Shown here: positions 29,901 through 41,815 of the stretch, piece after piece | How positions within the stretch are numbered: the stretch's first letter is position 1 | Layout: every line of letters begins with the position of its first letter | Origin: Ganoderma boninense | Lineage: Eukaryota > Basidiomycota > Agaricomycetes > Polyporales > Polyporaceae | Reading direction: 5' to 3' | Assembly (NCBI GenBank): GCA_002900995.3 | Contig: CM035315.1 | Coordinates: forward strand, 357,967 to 421,966 | DNA length: 64,000 bases | Position numbers and translations under genes: made by a program | The notes under the pieces: generated by a model | Seen by the model: only the letters and a program-made list of their open reading frames with translations | What the model was told of the DNA's origin: nothing | The model's database searches: none

Positions 29901-32185
29901 CCATCGTCTGCGGAGCATGTTCCGGTTCCCCGCGGTTGACAACAACAGTGTTGCTTCCCGTCCCTCCATGCCGACTTTTGCGTACGCCGTCGACAAACGG
30001 CAGCACAGAACAACAACAATAACAAACGACCAATGACGTGGATGGCGCCCAGATTGTCCAGCCCTCGACAAGCACGTCTCGCTGAGAGCACGACGAGTTC
30101 TGTGGCGGACGCTCCGGGCAGATACGCTGGCAAACCGGGAGTTGCAGATATTACATGATATACAGTAGGTTGGCTTCACTGAGTGGCGACGCGCGCCCTG
30201 AGCGAACTTCACTGACATCAGGTTGCGCCCCATAGTCAGATTCACCCGAAGACAGCAGAACGAACACCTACGCCTCCCACAATATGCGAAGAACGTTGCA
30301 GAGTACATTCTACTCGACTTCGATAACCACGTTCCCCTTCTCCCCCTCCCCAGGATTTGCTCCTTCGTACTTCCATATCCGGGTCCTCCACAACTGTCCC
30401 TACCTCGCCCTCTTTACCTCTCAGCCCGGATCCGTTAACTTCGTTCTTGCTTGCATCGTCCTCTCGCGGCACCCAGTTCCCCCGTATACACCGTCGTCAC
30501 CGTCCTTCCTTCCTCCTGGAGACCTCTCGATGCCGTTCGGGCATAGGATGCCCGCAGCTCTGTGGGATACGCAGGGCCGCCCGTTGCAGGGACCCCCTAT
30601 ACGTCGGGCCGTCCTCGCTCCGGCTTAACTACCAAACATTTCGCAGCGACTGCAAGCATAGCACCAGAAGACGCTTGCGCCGGTGTGTGCGGTGACTGCA
30701 ATCAGCGCCTGAGCGACGTCTGTATGCTCTCCAGCTCTGGCCGTTGGACGCTTCTGTTTACTGCACACTCTTGCAGAGATTTCCTCTTCCTTCTTCTCCT
30801 CATTCCATCGGTCCGGCGTGGATCGACGCGTCCGTCCAGCCATGTATCCCACCGCGGCGGCCTTTCATAGCCTGCTCCTTTCCGCCTCATCCATCCGTTC
30901 CTCACCTCCATCCTGATCCCTAAGTACCTGTCTGTTATTGCGCGTGTCGGACATTGTCGGTGTCCGCACTCGTTCCTGTTTCTCCCTGGATACTTAGCGA
31001 GATGAATTTTTCTCCTCATTCGAGTGTTGGAACCTCAACTGATGCTGAAATTCAGTTGGGCTAAGTGCGAGCGAAACTGGTCCCTAGTCTGCTACCTACC
31101 TCAGATGAAGTTGATGTAAGGACAAGCGAGTTGCGTCTTCATCCTTGGCCAGGACAAATCCCCGACGTATGGGGACAGCGAAGAATTTGGTGGACTGGTA
31201 CGTTCCTGTGCCTATCACTCATTTTCGAGTGAGTCAGAGATGGTAACACTTTCTGAGATATCCAGGTCCCGAATAAGAGGGGAAAGAATGGCAATGACAA
31301 GGATGACGGGAATAGTGTAGCATTGAGGATCGTAGACTGGGATGTGGATGCCTTAGCTGCGAATGGGGATATCACAGCGCTCAAAGTAGGGGACCAGGTG
31401 ACCGCTGGGGGGTCCTGAGAAGACGGGGCAGGAAGGCAGCTCAGCATGAGCAAGCAACAGCTTGGGACCTCCCGGTGCGCAATAGTTTGAACCCTCCAAG
31501 CACTTGAATTCAACTTCTGTGGTTTGCCACCTTTGCGTCGTCGAGACCTCGACAGCCAAAAGACCATACCTCCTCGTGCATCATATTATAAAAATTCGAT
31601 ATGCTGAAGGTGAGTCTCGCTATTAGTGCTCGGAGCTCATTGGAATGCAGATCCCGTTCCGGGTGAATATGTTAATTGGAGAGTCCCCTGCGCGCTGCTC
31701 CAGGGCCCGCCGACACTCGCATGTCCACACAAACACATCCGCCCTTGGCAACCTGTCACACGTCTTCATCCTCATCCGACCCACACTTAACGTTGCAGGA
31801 TATCGATATCACCACGCCCGTACCGGCCAGCCCCAGACCACAGGTCCTTGTGCGATGACGCGCTCTTGGCGATGCTCAAAAACGCCAGATAGAGTTCACG
31901 CCGTCACCATCGCCTTCGATACTTGGCTGGATAAATAGACTGATGCGTAGCTAAACTTGGAGAGGAGGGTGGGATGGATTGGTTGACTGTTTTTCGTCAT
32001 GTAGAACGGAGGATGACATCATGCATTATTGTTATGAACCATTTGGATGAATATTTGATCTATTGTCTTCGGCAATGCTGCAGAACAAGGTTGTAAAACA
32101 ATTAACGATGACCCATACAGTCTGGGGGCTGTACGCGCACCCTGCCTCTCCCAATGCAGCATGCATCTCTGTATACCCTGCTGCC
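26957..32185. other. Long stretch without a supported gene
   Basis: Only overlapping frames below about 220 codons with inconsistent composition are present. Two places resemble each other (27866-27925 and 29726-29785, both with CC-TCGTCTTC-C-GCCAC-C and TTCCAAG), suggesting an old duplicated coding piece. A minus-strand run near 31250-31560 (M-A-V-E-V-S-T-T-Q-R-W ... F-E-R-C-D-I-P-I) could be a small gene or relic but has an in-frame stop and no known domain. No transposon ends were found. Confidence 0.45.
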
Positions 32186-33665
32186 CTACGGCTCCTCCTC
32201 CCTCTTCCGCTTGCGCACCTTCGCTACCTCCTTCATCTGCTCCTCCTTTGTCAGTTCTTCGTGAACCATCCTCGCGAACACCTGCGCATCTCCTCGTACC
32301 CACACATCAAAAATCCCCTCCCACTCCTTTGTTGGCGCTGGAAAATCTAGATTCAAGTAAATTGTCCGTATAGGCTGCTCCTCGTCGTTCCCTGAACGTT
32401 GATGTGCAGATTCTGGGGATGCCTTGATGTTGATGAGCCGGGATCGTATTGCCTTCGAGAATTCCTGCACAATGTGTTTCGTTCCTGGAACGCGAAGGCT
32501 TGTCCCCACAACGAGTAGCAAGTCAGGTCCGCCGCGGCCCTTGCCTTTTGAATGTCCCATCAGGTCCTTCCAGAAGATGTTGCCAACCTCTTCTCCATTC
32601 CTGTGTTCTTCGTTGTAAAGCACGATGCTTGGGCGTAGCCTTCCTACGCCATGAGATCGCTTGCCTACAACCCGCCGTATTTCTTCTAAATCGGCACACT
32701 GAGGACATGAAGGCGGCACCCCAGAAACCAACGAGTCCACGTAGTCACGTAGAGGAAACGACTGCGCACACATCATGCAGTGCATCGACTGGAGGGTGCC
32801 ATGAAGAGGAATGCATTTTGGGATCGCGGGCACTGTCTGCGACCCCACCAGCGGCGAGATCTCCACTAGATGCGCATCGAGAGGAGCTGTTCCCTTGCTG
32901 GACCGAGATGCAAGCCGCTTGAGATCAGACTTGGGGACCCCAAACGTGAGACCAGACTTCTCCTCAAGCGCATCGATGTTTTGTGTGTAGACCCGGATGA
33001 GACGACGACGATCGTCGAAGAGACGGAGGAGTCGATGGAAAGCCGTGGGTTCGGCTGCCTCCGAAAGTTGCGACAGCTGCGCAATCATCTGGTAGAAAAG
33101 CGACGTTGTATCCTGAGACTATATGAGGCAGATTAGCGAAGTCTGAAATTGGGCTGAGTGTTAGGTAGGTTTCAGAGCATGAGGGACTCGGATTTCATGC
33201 GCCCCGCCGTCAGAATCCTCAGCGCGCGCGTTACCGCCTGAGCTGGGAACGCACCTCAAAGCGGTCCCTAACGACAATCCTCACCCAGCCCTACAATCCG
33301 CCAAATGTAACACAACGATAACTCACAATGAAGACTGACGCGTCAAACAAATCCTTGCCAGAGGTCAGTGTTGAGTGGTCCTTCTTCAAGGACCGAAACA
33401 ACCCCTCGGACGATCTGAAATCAGGGATCCCGGCTTGAACAGAAATACCTGCGCCTATGGTAAAAAAATTGATGTCCACCTATGAGAATGCACCAAGTTT
33501 AAAGGACGGGTGTTGCCCCTCACCGCATACGACAGCAATACGGCGTGCCTTGAGGACAGTCTTAACGACCCGCTTGACATGGCCCATTGGGTCCGACGAG
33601 GGCAGCAGAAATGCTGGTGATGTTGGAAAGGACTCTACCGGATCTAGTGGCAGAAATACTGTCAT
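32186..33665 (-). CDS. Sirtuin-family NAD-dependent histone deacetylase, Hst3/Hst4-like
   Basis: Three exons splice in phase: 33524-33665, 33327-33454 and 32186-33118, giving 400 residues. Sir2 motifs are all present: G-A-G-I-S-V-Q-A-G-I-P-D-F-R-S (NAD site), T-Q-N-I-D, L-H-G with the catalytic His, two Cys pairs (C-M-M-C and C-P-Q-C) for structural zinc, R-P-S-I-V-L-Y-N-E, and G-T-S-L-R-V-P-G. The Y-N-E-E-H form and the N-x-D-A-L-E-E-K-S-G-L context resemble fungal Hst3/Hst4, which remove acetyl groups from histone H3 lysine 56 and protect genome stability. The enzyme consumes NAD and would act in the nucleus. The C-terminus is basic (K-V-R-K-R-K-R). It is the best conserved gene of the window. 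The intron after V-C-G splits the first motif. Confidence 0.92.
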
Positions 33666-36290
33666 CGTGTGAGTGATGGCAATGGCGAAGAGCGTGGACA
33701 GAGGATGCGCGCCGCGTAGATGGTGTCGAGGGAAGACCTCAAGGCTTCAAGGGGAGACTGCGACCGATTCAACACCATTCATCATTTATTTGGCAGAACG
33801 GAGACCCGTGTTCGTATTTCAACACGTATGCCGTCATTGCAACATGACTCCTCTTCCAACACTGCCACGGCCTATGCAAATGCTCAAACCGAAAGCAAGC
33901 ACATCAAACGCACCTCGGATGAATTGCGAGGCAATGCCCCTAAGGTTCCAGCTCAAAGCATTCGACACCCTTTCCTAAGGAGCATGTAATATAAATGAGA
34001 CATAGTTCTTCATATGTGACTAGGAGATCTAGAGCGCACCTTGGCTCAAACCAGCCTCGCAGTCGGTCTGTAACTGCATGAGCTTCGTTAACGGCATTTG
34101 CACGATATCCTCCATTAAAGTTCCCGCTGCAATTATACCCTTTTCTCTGATACACTGCGGTTTTCAGGCCTCCGGTGGGCCCAGGATCCTTAAGATTATG
34201 GCAGAGGAACTTCCTGAAGGTCCGTAGTGAGCGCTAGGCGCAGGAGCGCCTGGGCTGGTTCCCTACAGACGGCGACTCGGGGCCGGTGGCTCTGCGGTAG
34301 ATCTGTACGTACGCGCGTGGACAGGTGCCGAGTATTGACCGAGATCTCCTGCGGACCCGCAATTGTGCGCAAGGAAGACCAAACGCCATTACGAGGCTTG
34401 CCGTACCTTCTTTGTGTGGTGCGTAGACTGAAAACGTCGTATCCTTATGGCTTCCATGGAGGAAGCTGCTTGACGTCTCCCTTTCTCTGTGTCTCTAATC
34501 GAGCTGGCGCACATTCGAGGAAAGGGTTCGAGGCCTGGACAGAGCTCGACATTGTCAGACACGGGGGTTCGAAGGGGGTGGGAGATAGGCAGGGTGGGTC
34601 GACGGAGCCTGTCGGAAGGAGAGGTACGATACATAGGAGATGTGGGACCGACGTGACCTGTTGAGCAAGGCGAGGGGAGAAGAGTGGGCAGAGGCAAACG
34701 TATCGGAACATTTTTACGATGCTTGATCAATGGACATACACGGCGTTGAGATAGTCCGAGGCAACATCCGGTCACTGCCCTTCCGACGCTGACTGGAACA
34801 CCCATCTCGCCTAGTAGCAAACTCCTGGATCAGCGGCCTGGCCATTCAGAGCGGTTGCCACCTTCTGGCGACTGCTTGGACAGAATTTGGCGTCTCGGGC
34901 GCAGGTCTCCTCAGTGGCGACAAGTCCAAGCGGGTCCAAGAGGCCCATGGCGTGCGTGAGAACCCTCTGGCTCCCGTGACGAGATGGCGGGAAATGTTCA
35001 AGCTGAAGGGCGGGAGTAACATCAGTGGGATGCAAGCTGAAAGGCGGGAGTAACATCAGTGGGATGCACCGTCAGAGACAGAAGGGAAAAGTGGTTCACG
35101 AGGAGGTCCTGGGGGCCCATCGGAATGCTGTCAAGGAGAGCATTCGCATCGCCAGGTCCCGGAACCGGGATCGTCATCGAGACTTCCACGAAGCTTCTAC
35201 ACCGGACCTTACTGCACGATCACAATGGCCTCACCGAGACCATGAGTGGACTCCACAAGAAATGTTGAACACTCACCGAGCCGTAACCAACCTCGAGTAT
35301 CGAGGTCTTTAACGAGACCGTAGCAAAACCAGTTGCGTTTGTCCTGTCCTTTAGTTCGACGGACTGGTCGAGCGATGCATCGCTCCCGAGACTACTGCCC
35401 TTGCCCGTGGGAGCACACCCGGGATGACCAACCGCGCGCCATATGCGACCCACGGTGCACGAGCCGACGCCCTGGTCAGCCCAAAAGTAGTCGAACGTAG
35501 TAACGTGCACAAACGATGGAGATCATGACGCCGGTCTGCTTGGCATCTCAATCGCAGGGTCACGTCTAGTGCAAGATGAGTTCGAATAAGGATCGTCTCA
35601 GAAGACGCATGCGGGACTGGCGTGACATACAGGTGCGGGCCATTTCCCCAGATGTTAAGAACTTGTCGACGTTGTCAACGGCGTGGGCTTGCCGTACTCT
35701 TGCATGGGTCACTGATCAGCGAAAACGAATCTGCCAGCTATACGCGGAGCAGCACTCGCCGCTCTCTTCAGTCCTCGCAACAAACAAACACTCCACTGGG
35801 CACTTGTCATACGCAAACACCCCGTCGAACTCCTCCTCCGCGCGGAGCGCAGCAAGGGATGGAGGGTGTCGGAGCGCGCCTATTCGCCTTCCGGGATGTG
35901 CGGTGCTTCTTGCATTGTCCGTCGCAGGTCTCGAAATTGTGCGCTGCTGCTCCTGAAAAATGCGTGTTTCGTGTCCTGCCAGTGCCTGCCGTGTTTTCGA
36001 GCGTCATTTGAATTGGTCGTCACTACGCTTCTCGACGATCCCGATGATGGCAAGGCTGAAGACGGCGGGCCGCATTCCTGTGCAAATGGATTGATAGGCG
36101 GCATTGTTGATCGCCTTCGGATTCTCAGTGCCTATGAGGGAGATGGTTCGTGAGACATCATCACCCCACTATCGAAGCCGCGCATGGCCTCTACCTCCCA
36201 GCATCCTCCCCACCCGTTAATGAGCTCATTCCTGTACTATCCAGCGGTGACATCCCCCGTGAAGATGAAGCGCCATGATCAGCGCGGAAA
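33666..36290. other. Stretch without a supported gene
   Basis: Frames up to 145 codons occur on both strands without recognisable motifs. A minus-strand piece at 33980-34160 (G-Y-N-C-S-G-N-F-N-G-G-Y-R-A-N-A-V-N) reads like coding sequence but has no partner exons. A 21-base string (AGGCGGGAGTAACATCAGTGG type) is repeated in tandem near 35010-35065. Confidence 0.45.
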
Positions 36291-36294
36291 TACG

Positions 36295-37240
36295 CACCTT
36301 GTCCTGAATCTTGGCTTCCCAGCGAGCCCGTCTCGCCTGTGAGGGTGGTTGACGAAGATTTGCATGCCTCCGTGAAGACACAAGACGACGCGAAACATCG
36401 ACTCTTTCCGGATGTTGTTACGACGATCTTCGACTAGCTTTCTGGCGATGTTCTGGCGTGGTGGCCAGGCAGGATGCCCTCCATGTTGTTGATTCGAGAA
36501 CTCCTTCCATCGTCGATTGCTTTTCCAGCATAATTCTCGCAGGCATCTGCACTGTATTGTATACACGGAGTACAAGATAGGTAAGCAGCTACATGCACGT
36601 ACTCTCGTCATAACTCACCATGGTGAAGGGTACCACTCTGGATATTGCAATTTGGAAGGGGTTGCGGGGTCCGCGAAAGTGATTGGTGCGGGAGATATGG
36701 AGCGGGACGTACTCCGGGCCGGATCTGAGGAAGCGTCGCCTTGTTCGGAGTGCCTGACAACGTCCCATGCACCGTAAAGGAGGAGGAGGAGGAGGAGGAG
36801 GAGAGGAAGAGAGGAAGGGGACGGAACGGACGGACAATGAACTCCTTCTGGATGTTGTAGTCCAAAACGTAGTGTCATCCCAAGCCGCTGTCTGGACTTG
36901 TCTCTGTAAATCACGTACTTACGGCGCCATAGAGGAGAATGACCGACACTGAGATAAGCCGACGTCGCCCTCCGACCCTCCTTGATCTGGATCTTTGACT
37001 TGACCTTGAACCTTAGTCGATGAGCCAGAGGATTCCACTCGAGTTGACGCCTAGTGATTTCGCTCAACCTCCTATATGCCTGGGCATTGATTGTGATACT
37101 TACCTGAGGACTCAAACTCCAACTTCGATCCAACCGAAAGCAGCAACCAAACCATGGCTCTGCAACTTCGAGACTCCGCGGGGGAAGGTGAGCTTTTTCC
37201 TGTTGAATTAATAGCCTGGCTTGGTCCAGGGCTACAAATA
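36295..37240 (-). pseudogene. Degenerate polyubiquitin relic
   Basis: Several ubiquitin pieces occur on the minus strand in different frames. Near 36350-36430 is N-I-R-K-E-S ... V-V-L-C-L-H-G-G-M-Q-I-F-V-N, which matches the junction of two ubiquitin units (N-I-Q-K-E-S-T-L-H-L-V-L-R-L-R-G-G, then M-Q-I-F-V-K). Just after it, CCAAGATTCAGGACAAG (K-I-Q-D-K) is followed by a GTGCGT donor. Near 36841-36862 is D-Y-N-I-Q-K-E; near 36622-36648 a mutated copy of the same place; near 36980-37000 K-I-Q-I-K-E-G after L-E-like sequence. Units are broken by indels, a GGA repeat (36777-36810) and foreign stretches. No intact unit remains, so it cannot make ubiquitin. Confidence 0.7.
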
Positions 37241-37254
37241 CGTCCCATGACATG

Positions 37255-40024
37255 AGATATACCCAACGACGTGGTCCCGAAGAGACAAGAGACAGTCAGA
37301 ACAGCAGGAGAACAGAGGCGCTTACACGGAGGAGAATGGGGGGGGGGGTGCAGGGTGCGACTCGGATTAGACGCACGTGGCACTTGCTGCACCGAAACCC
37401 CTACACCCTTGCAGCTCCTTCATCCCTCAACGCTCGAGTGACCAACATCCATACTGCATTCCACCATACATCCCGATGTGAGCCTTTGCTTGGGCGCAAC
37501 ATCTCGCGCGTTCATGGAACGAAAACGCAGGAAGAAACACTACCCTTCGCGCTTCCGCTGCCTCCCCTTGATGTCGGTAAGCCCCATTCTGTGTTTCTTC
37601 GGATTTTGCTTACCAATCGTCCTTCGACTGTCATGATCCACTAAAGCCCCCATAAGGTCGTGCTCGCTAGTCCCCGCCCATGCGGGCATGGCCGAACTCT
37701 TCGACCGTGTGGATGTTACAGTACACCATCTCGAACTACCGCATTCTTGCAACCGAGCGTCCCCCCGTCCCGCCCAGGAATATGACCCAGGCGGATTCAC
37801 GACCGCGCAAGAAGTGCCCAGGTACTGAACACCAAGTGAGTGCATTTGTCCTCGAAGGTCGCTAGATGGAAGGTGACCCGGTGTTGTGTCTTGAGGTAGG
37901 ATAATCTATTGTTGACAGGACTTCGGTGGTGCTGGTCTCAGGAAAGGCGAAGGTGGGTACGGCACAGTGCAGGTATCGCGACCCTCGTCAAGAAAAGCCG
38001 TCTCGGACGTCACTTCCGTACGTCCGTTCAGCACACCCACCCAATCAGCCGTCTAACGCTGCACGGGAGTCGTCTAAACCCAAGAATATCTGACTGAGCT
38101 GAGACGTTGGCGGTGCGTCGTATGTCCTGGTCTTCTGACTGAGGTACTCCTGCATTGTTGTTCACGAGACCGCATCGTTGCAATGCTCCAAGAGTGGCAC
38201 CCCGCTCACTTATGGTGCGCCTTCCCTCCTTATCCTCAAACCGCAAAGCCCATCCACACCTCTCCCTCCTCCCCGTTACGCATGTGTATGCGCCTAGGTT
38301 CAGCTACTGTCATTCAGAAGGCACAGTCGACCTCACCGTCCAGATGCTGGCCAGCAAGTTTTCCGTGAACGTCTGCCGCTGCGAGCAGGATCCAGGTTTC
38401 GACCATGCACACAATCTCATTTGCGCTCCCACCCATGTTCGCCGTGCAAACGGGCCCGTGCTCGGGGTCATTTTAGACCCTTCCGCATTCAGCCAAGTCC
38501 TATCGAGGCAGGTGGTAGTCGGGAACTTACTTGGCTTGCCTGCCACTGCAGGCACAGAGTAGGTGCGTGATGCACATACCTAGCCACAGCCGCAACTCAA
38601 CTCTCCGCAGTTGGATTGCTTCATGACTGCACGCTCCTCGGGCCGCCGTCTCATCTATGTTAACCTGCCTCACCCAGATTCTAGATCCTGATTTCATGCA
38701 TCCGACATCCCAACCTCGAACGCTCCCAGATGCGTGTGAAGTTGTGATTTGTAGGGCCGTGAGAGTTGGAGGAGATTCGCGAGCGGGGCACTGAGGTGGG
38801 TTCGAGCCCAGTTTGTGAGGTATGCTCGTCTGATGAACTTGCTCCAGGGAGACCAGCCGTCCGCCTCGCGTGCAGCCGCGGCAAGCTACATCAAGGATCT
38901 CACGCGCAGATCGTCGATTGCGTGCGCGCGCACTGGGTCATCCATGTCCTTTGTAGGTTCCTCGCCGCGCGGCTTGACATCATGTACGCGCTGGGTTCGG
39001 GCATTGGCACGAGCACGGGTGCGTTACAACACGGCGTGTTGCATACGATTTTCGCTTGGGCGGGCGCGACCTGCTCGAGGACCAGGGCTAGGTCGAGTTC
39101 GCGCCCCAGCAGTGCCAGTCGACAACGTGTGTCCGAGATCGACGTGATTCACGGCGTCGTGACTTTCGAGCTCACCCCACTCAAGGTATGCCATCGAACG
39201 CCCCTTATGCACGACCGACGTTAACAATGTCTTGACCAATCCCCGTGTATAGATCCAATGTCGTCATGCAGTTTGTGCGTGTCGCGCCTGGCTACGCTCC
39301 AAAGACCGACGGTTTACTGTCCCCATCCCAACCCAAGCCCCTCGTCTTCCAGCAATCGATGACGTTCCGAGCTGAACACGTTCTTCCCCTTCGACCTTAG
39401 ACGATCCCGCCGCCGTGGCGCATAGATCCAAGACGTGTACCATCCCCTCACTAGCACAGCTTCTCAACTATCGAGTTGCGCGAGCCGCGCAATCCCTTCA
39501 CTGACATGAGATATAATGTAGCCATTCTCTCTGCATGTGTCTTTCATCGACCAGGAGCTTTTCTGCACCTTCTAGCTGAGACATTAAGTCATGTACAATA
39601 GATGACGGCAAGGGGAAAATATTGATGAATATGCAGTATATATACATCCCCGGACTAGAATGAAGACAATAGTAGCGAGAAGAACGGACGTCATAATGCG
39701 GAAAGGAAAGCGAGCGCAAAACTAGGGATGGAAATACAGAGCACGCGAAGATGCTACGCTTTGCGGTGAGATGCGATGGTGGCGCAACTTGAATTGATGC
39801 GAGAGAGGAGATGAGATGAGATGAGATGTTGGCAGTGACAAAGAACGAGAATAATAATGATGGGATGAACGATGCATGGAGAACGTACAGTAGGGACGAG
39901 ATACGCCCGAGGAGGCCGTGCACCAGGCCGCAGCGACCGGCACCCACGTAATGAACCTACGTCCTGAGACCGTCAACAATCGTCGGTACGGGGAGGGTGC
40001 ATGACGCGGAGGTAAGCCGGAGAC
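37255..40024. other. Stretch without a supported gene
   Basis: Plus-strand frames at 38155-38562 and 38766-39224 have coding-like composition (for example F-D-H-A-H-N-L-I-C-A-P-T-H-V-R-R) but no recognised domain and no consistent start. The final part (39500-40024) is probably the 3' flank of the gene that ends at 40025; it holds a short GAGAT repeat near 39808-39828. Confidence 0.4.
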
Positions 40025-41435
40025 TCAGAAGGGGGACCTGTAGGAATTGGTGGGGCAGGACAAATGATGGAACACGATGTTGACCATCTGTGCAAAGCCC
40101 TCCGCCGTGAAATAACCCGTATCGACCAATTCACGGCTGGATTCGACAAGTTCCCATAACTCCCGTAAGATGTCCGCGGAATAGGGGGTGGGGAGGTCGA
40201 CGCCGACGCCAGATGCGAGACTGTCCGACAGGATGGACGGATCGGGAGGCAGGGAACGGTGACGGTGAATAAGAGGTGCCTGATAGGGATGGAAGTGGGA
40301 GTTGGAAGGGCCTGGTTGTGGCGTGGAGACTTCGGTCGCAAAACCGTGGGGAACCTGCGGATTGGCGGAGTGCCCTGGGAGGAAGGAAGGCCCAGGGGCG
40401 ACCGGAACAGGATGATTCATCGGCGGCATGTGTTGAGGAGCGAAATGCGGCGTCGTTTGGTTGTTGGAGTGAATGGTCTCGGGTCCGTGAGACATGAAGG
40501 CGTGGTTGGTCGGGGACCGTCCAGAGGCAACCATGGGCTGGACCTCTACCTGCTCTCCGGCGTAGTGGTATCCTCCTGTGAAATGTTCGACCCCCTCCAT
40601 AGCGTCGTCGGGGACAACACAACGATTCCTCCACGTCACGACCTGACCGTTGTTCTCGTATCCCCAGAATCGAGAAGAGCCGCCGAGGGACCTCACGGCA
40701 GCATTCTTCCACGGCATATCAGTCGGGGTCTCCAGTCCTCCTGAAGAACGCGGAAGAAAGGTATGTTAGTACCATCATTGCAGTAGAATTGGATGCAAGC
40801 CACTTACGAGCCGCCTCCTTTAGCTGGGAAATGTGTTCGGGGAGCATGGAACGGTCAAATTCAGAAGTCGGCCGCCTCCAGGTCCCATACCAGTGAAGGA
40901 AGACCGACTGGATACTACAAGGAAGATCATCATCAGAAATTACGCGGAGAATGACACTCGAGACAACATACAAGTGGAAAACCCTCAGGACAATGTTAAT
41001 GCAGCTTCTGTCGTCGGAGGGACCCTTGTCGTTGTCGGGTGACAAGTTGCAGATCGCCCGACCGACGGCATGAAGCTCCTCGTCCCCAGCCTCTCCGTCA
41101 AGGACTCGACTCATCACAGCCGGAGCGGCCCGAGCGAACGAGCAGAAGTTTTGGATCAGATCAGGATGGCTTGGCGGCGAGTGAATAGGAGAGAGAACAG
41201 GGCCACTCGATATGTCGAGTGGGAGGTCGAACTGCAGCGGAGTGCGGTGGGGCTGAGGCGTGGCAGAAGCCCGGTTAAGGACAATCGTCTCATCTGATCC
41301 AGAAAGCGCGGGCTGCGGAGTGTGAGAAGGGTAAGGGTAGCCGGACGCAGAGCCGGGCGCTTCTTCATGACCCCACCGGTCCCACCCGTCCAGCGAGCTG
41401 CTGGTACCAGCGTCGCCGTCGTACCTTCTGTGCAT
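40025..41435 (-). CDS. Unidentified protein, left member of an inverted paralogue pair
   Basis: Exons 40972-41435, 40808-40914 and 40025-40740 splice in phase to 428 residues. The start at 41435 (M-H-R-R-Y-D-G-D) was chosen because it aligns with the start of the paralogue at 60280 (M-Y-Q-Y-Y-D-G). Shared blocks are S-G-P-V-L-S-P, P-P-S-H-P-D-x-x-Q-N-F-C, A-x-G-R-A-x-C-N-L-S, W-Y-x-T-W-R-P, and E-T-P-x-D-M-x-W-K-N-x-A-V-x-S-L-G ... R-F-W-G-Y. Long Pro/Ser/His-rich parts between them are variable. I recognise no enzyme or binding domain. GGATAAAA lies about 100 bases upstream, as it does near the paralogue. The gene faces inward, and its promoter sits 380 bases from the near-identical palindrome arm. 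Confidence 0.8.
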
Positions 41436-41815
41436 GGTGGATGGTAACGTAGAGTGTCTCGGCGGAATGAAAATCACTGGTCCTCGAGGGAAAGACGAGT
41501 GGGAATGATTGGCACTGCTCGACGACGGCGACACGGTTTTATCCCTCCTCAGGAGTAACACGGTCACGGTAGTCCGAACAATGGAAACCACTGAAAACAC
41601 GTCCCATGCACGTCCACCGCCTTACATCATGCAAACCCTTCAATACGATATGCGCATGGGCGTGGTTCGGCGAGGATGAGCTCCCATGTCAAATTCGCCA
41701 GCCTTCCGTTGCACTGTGCTCATTCAAAACGTCGATCGGGTAGGGCACAGCTGCTGGTCAACACAACCAAGAAGATGGAAAGACATTACTTTACAACATT
41801 ATTTGGGCACACATG

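Noticed and set aside
38790..38810. tRNA-like GGTTCGAGCCC box
   Set aside because: No matching A box, acceptor stem or anticodon arm can be drawn around it.
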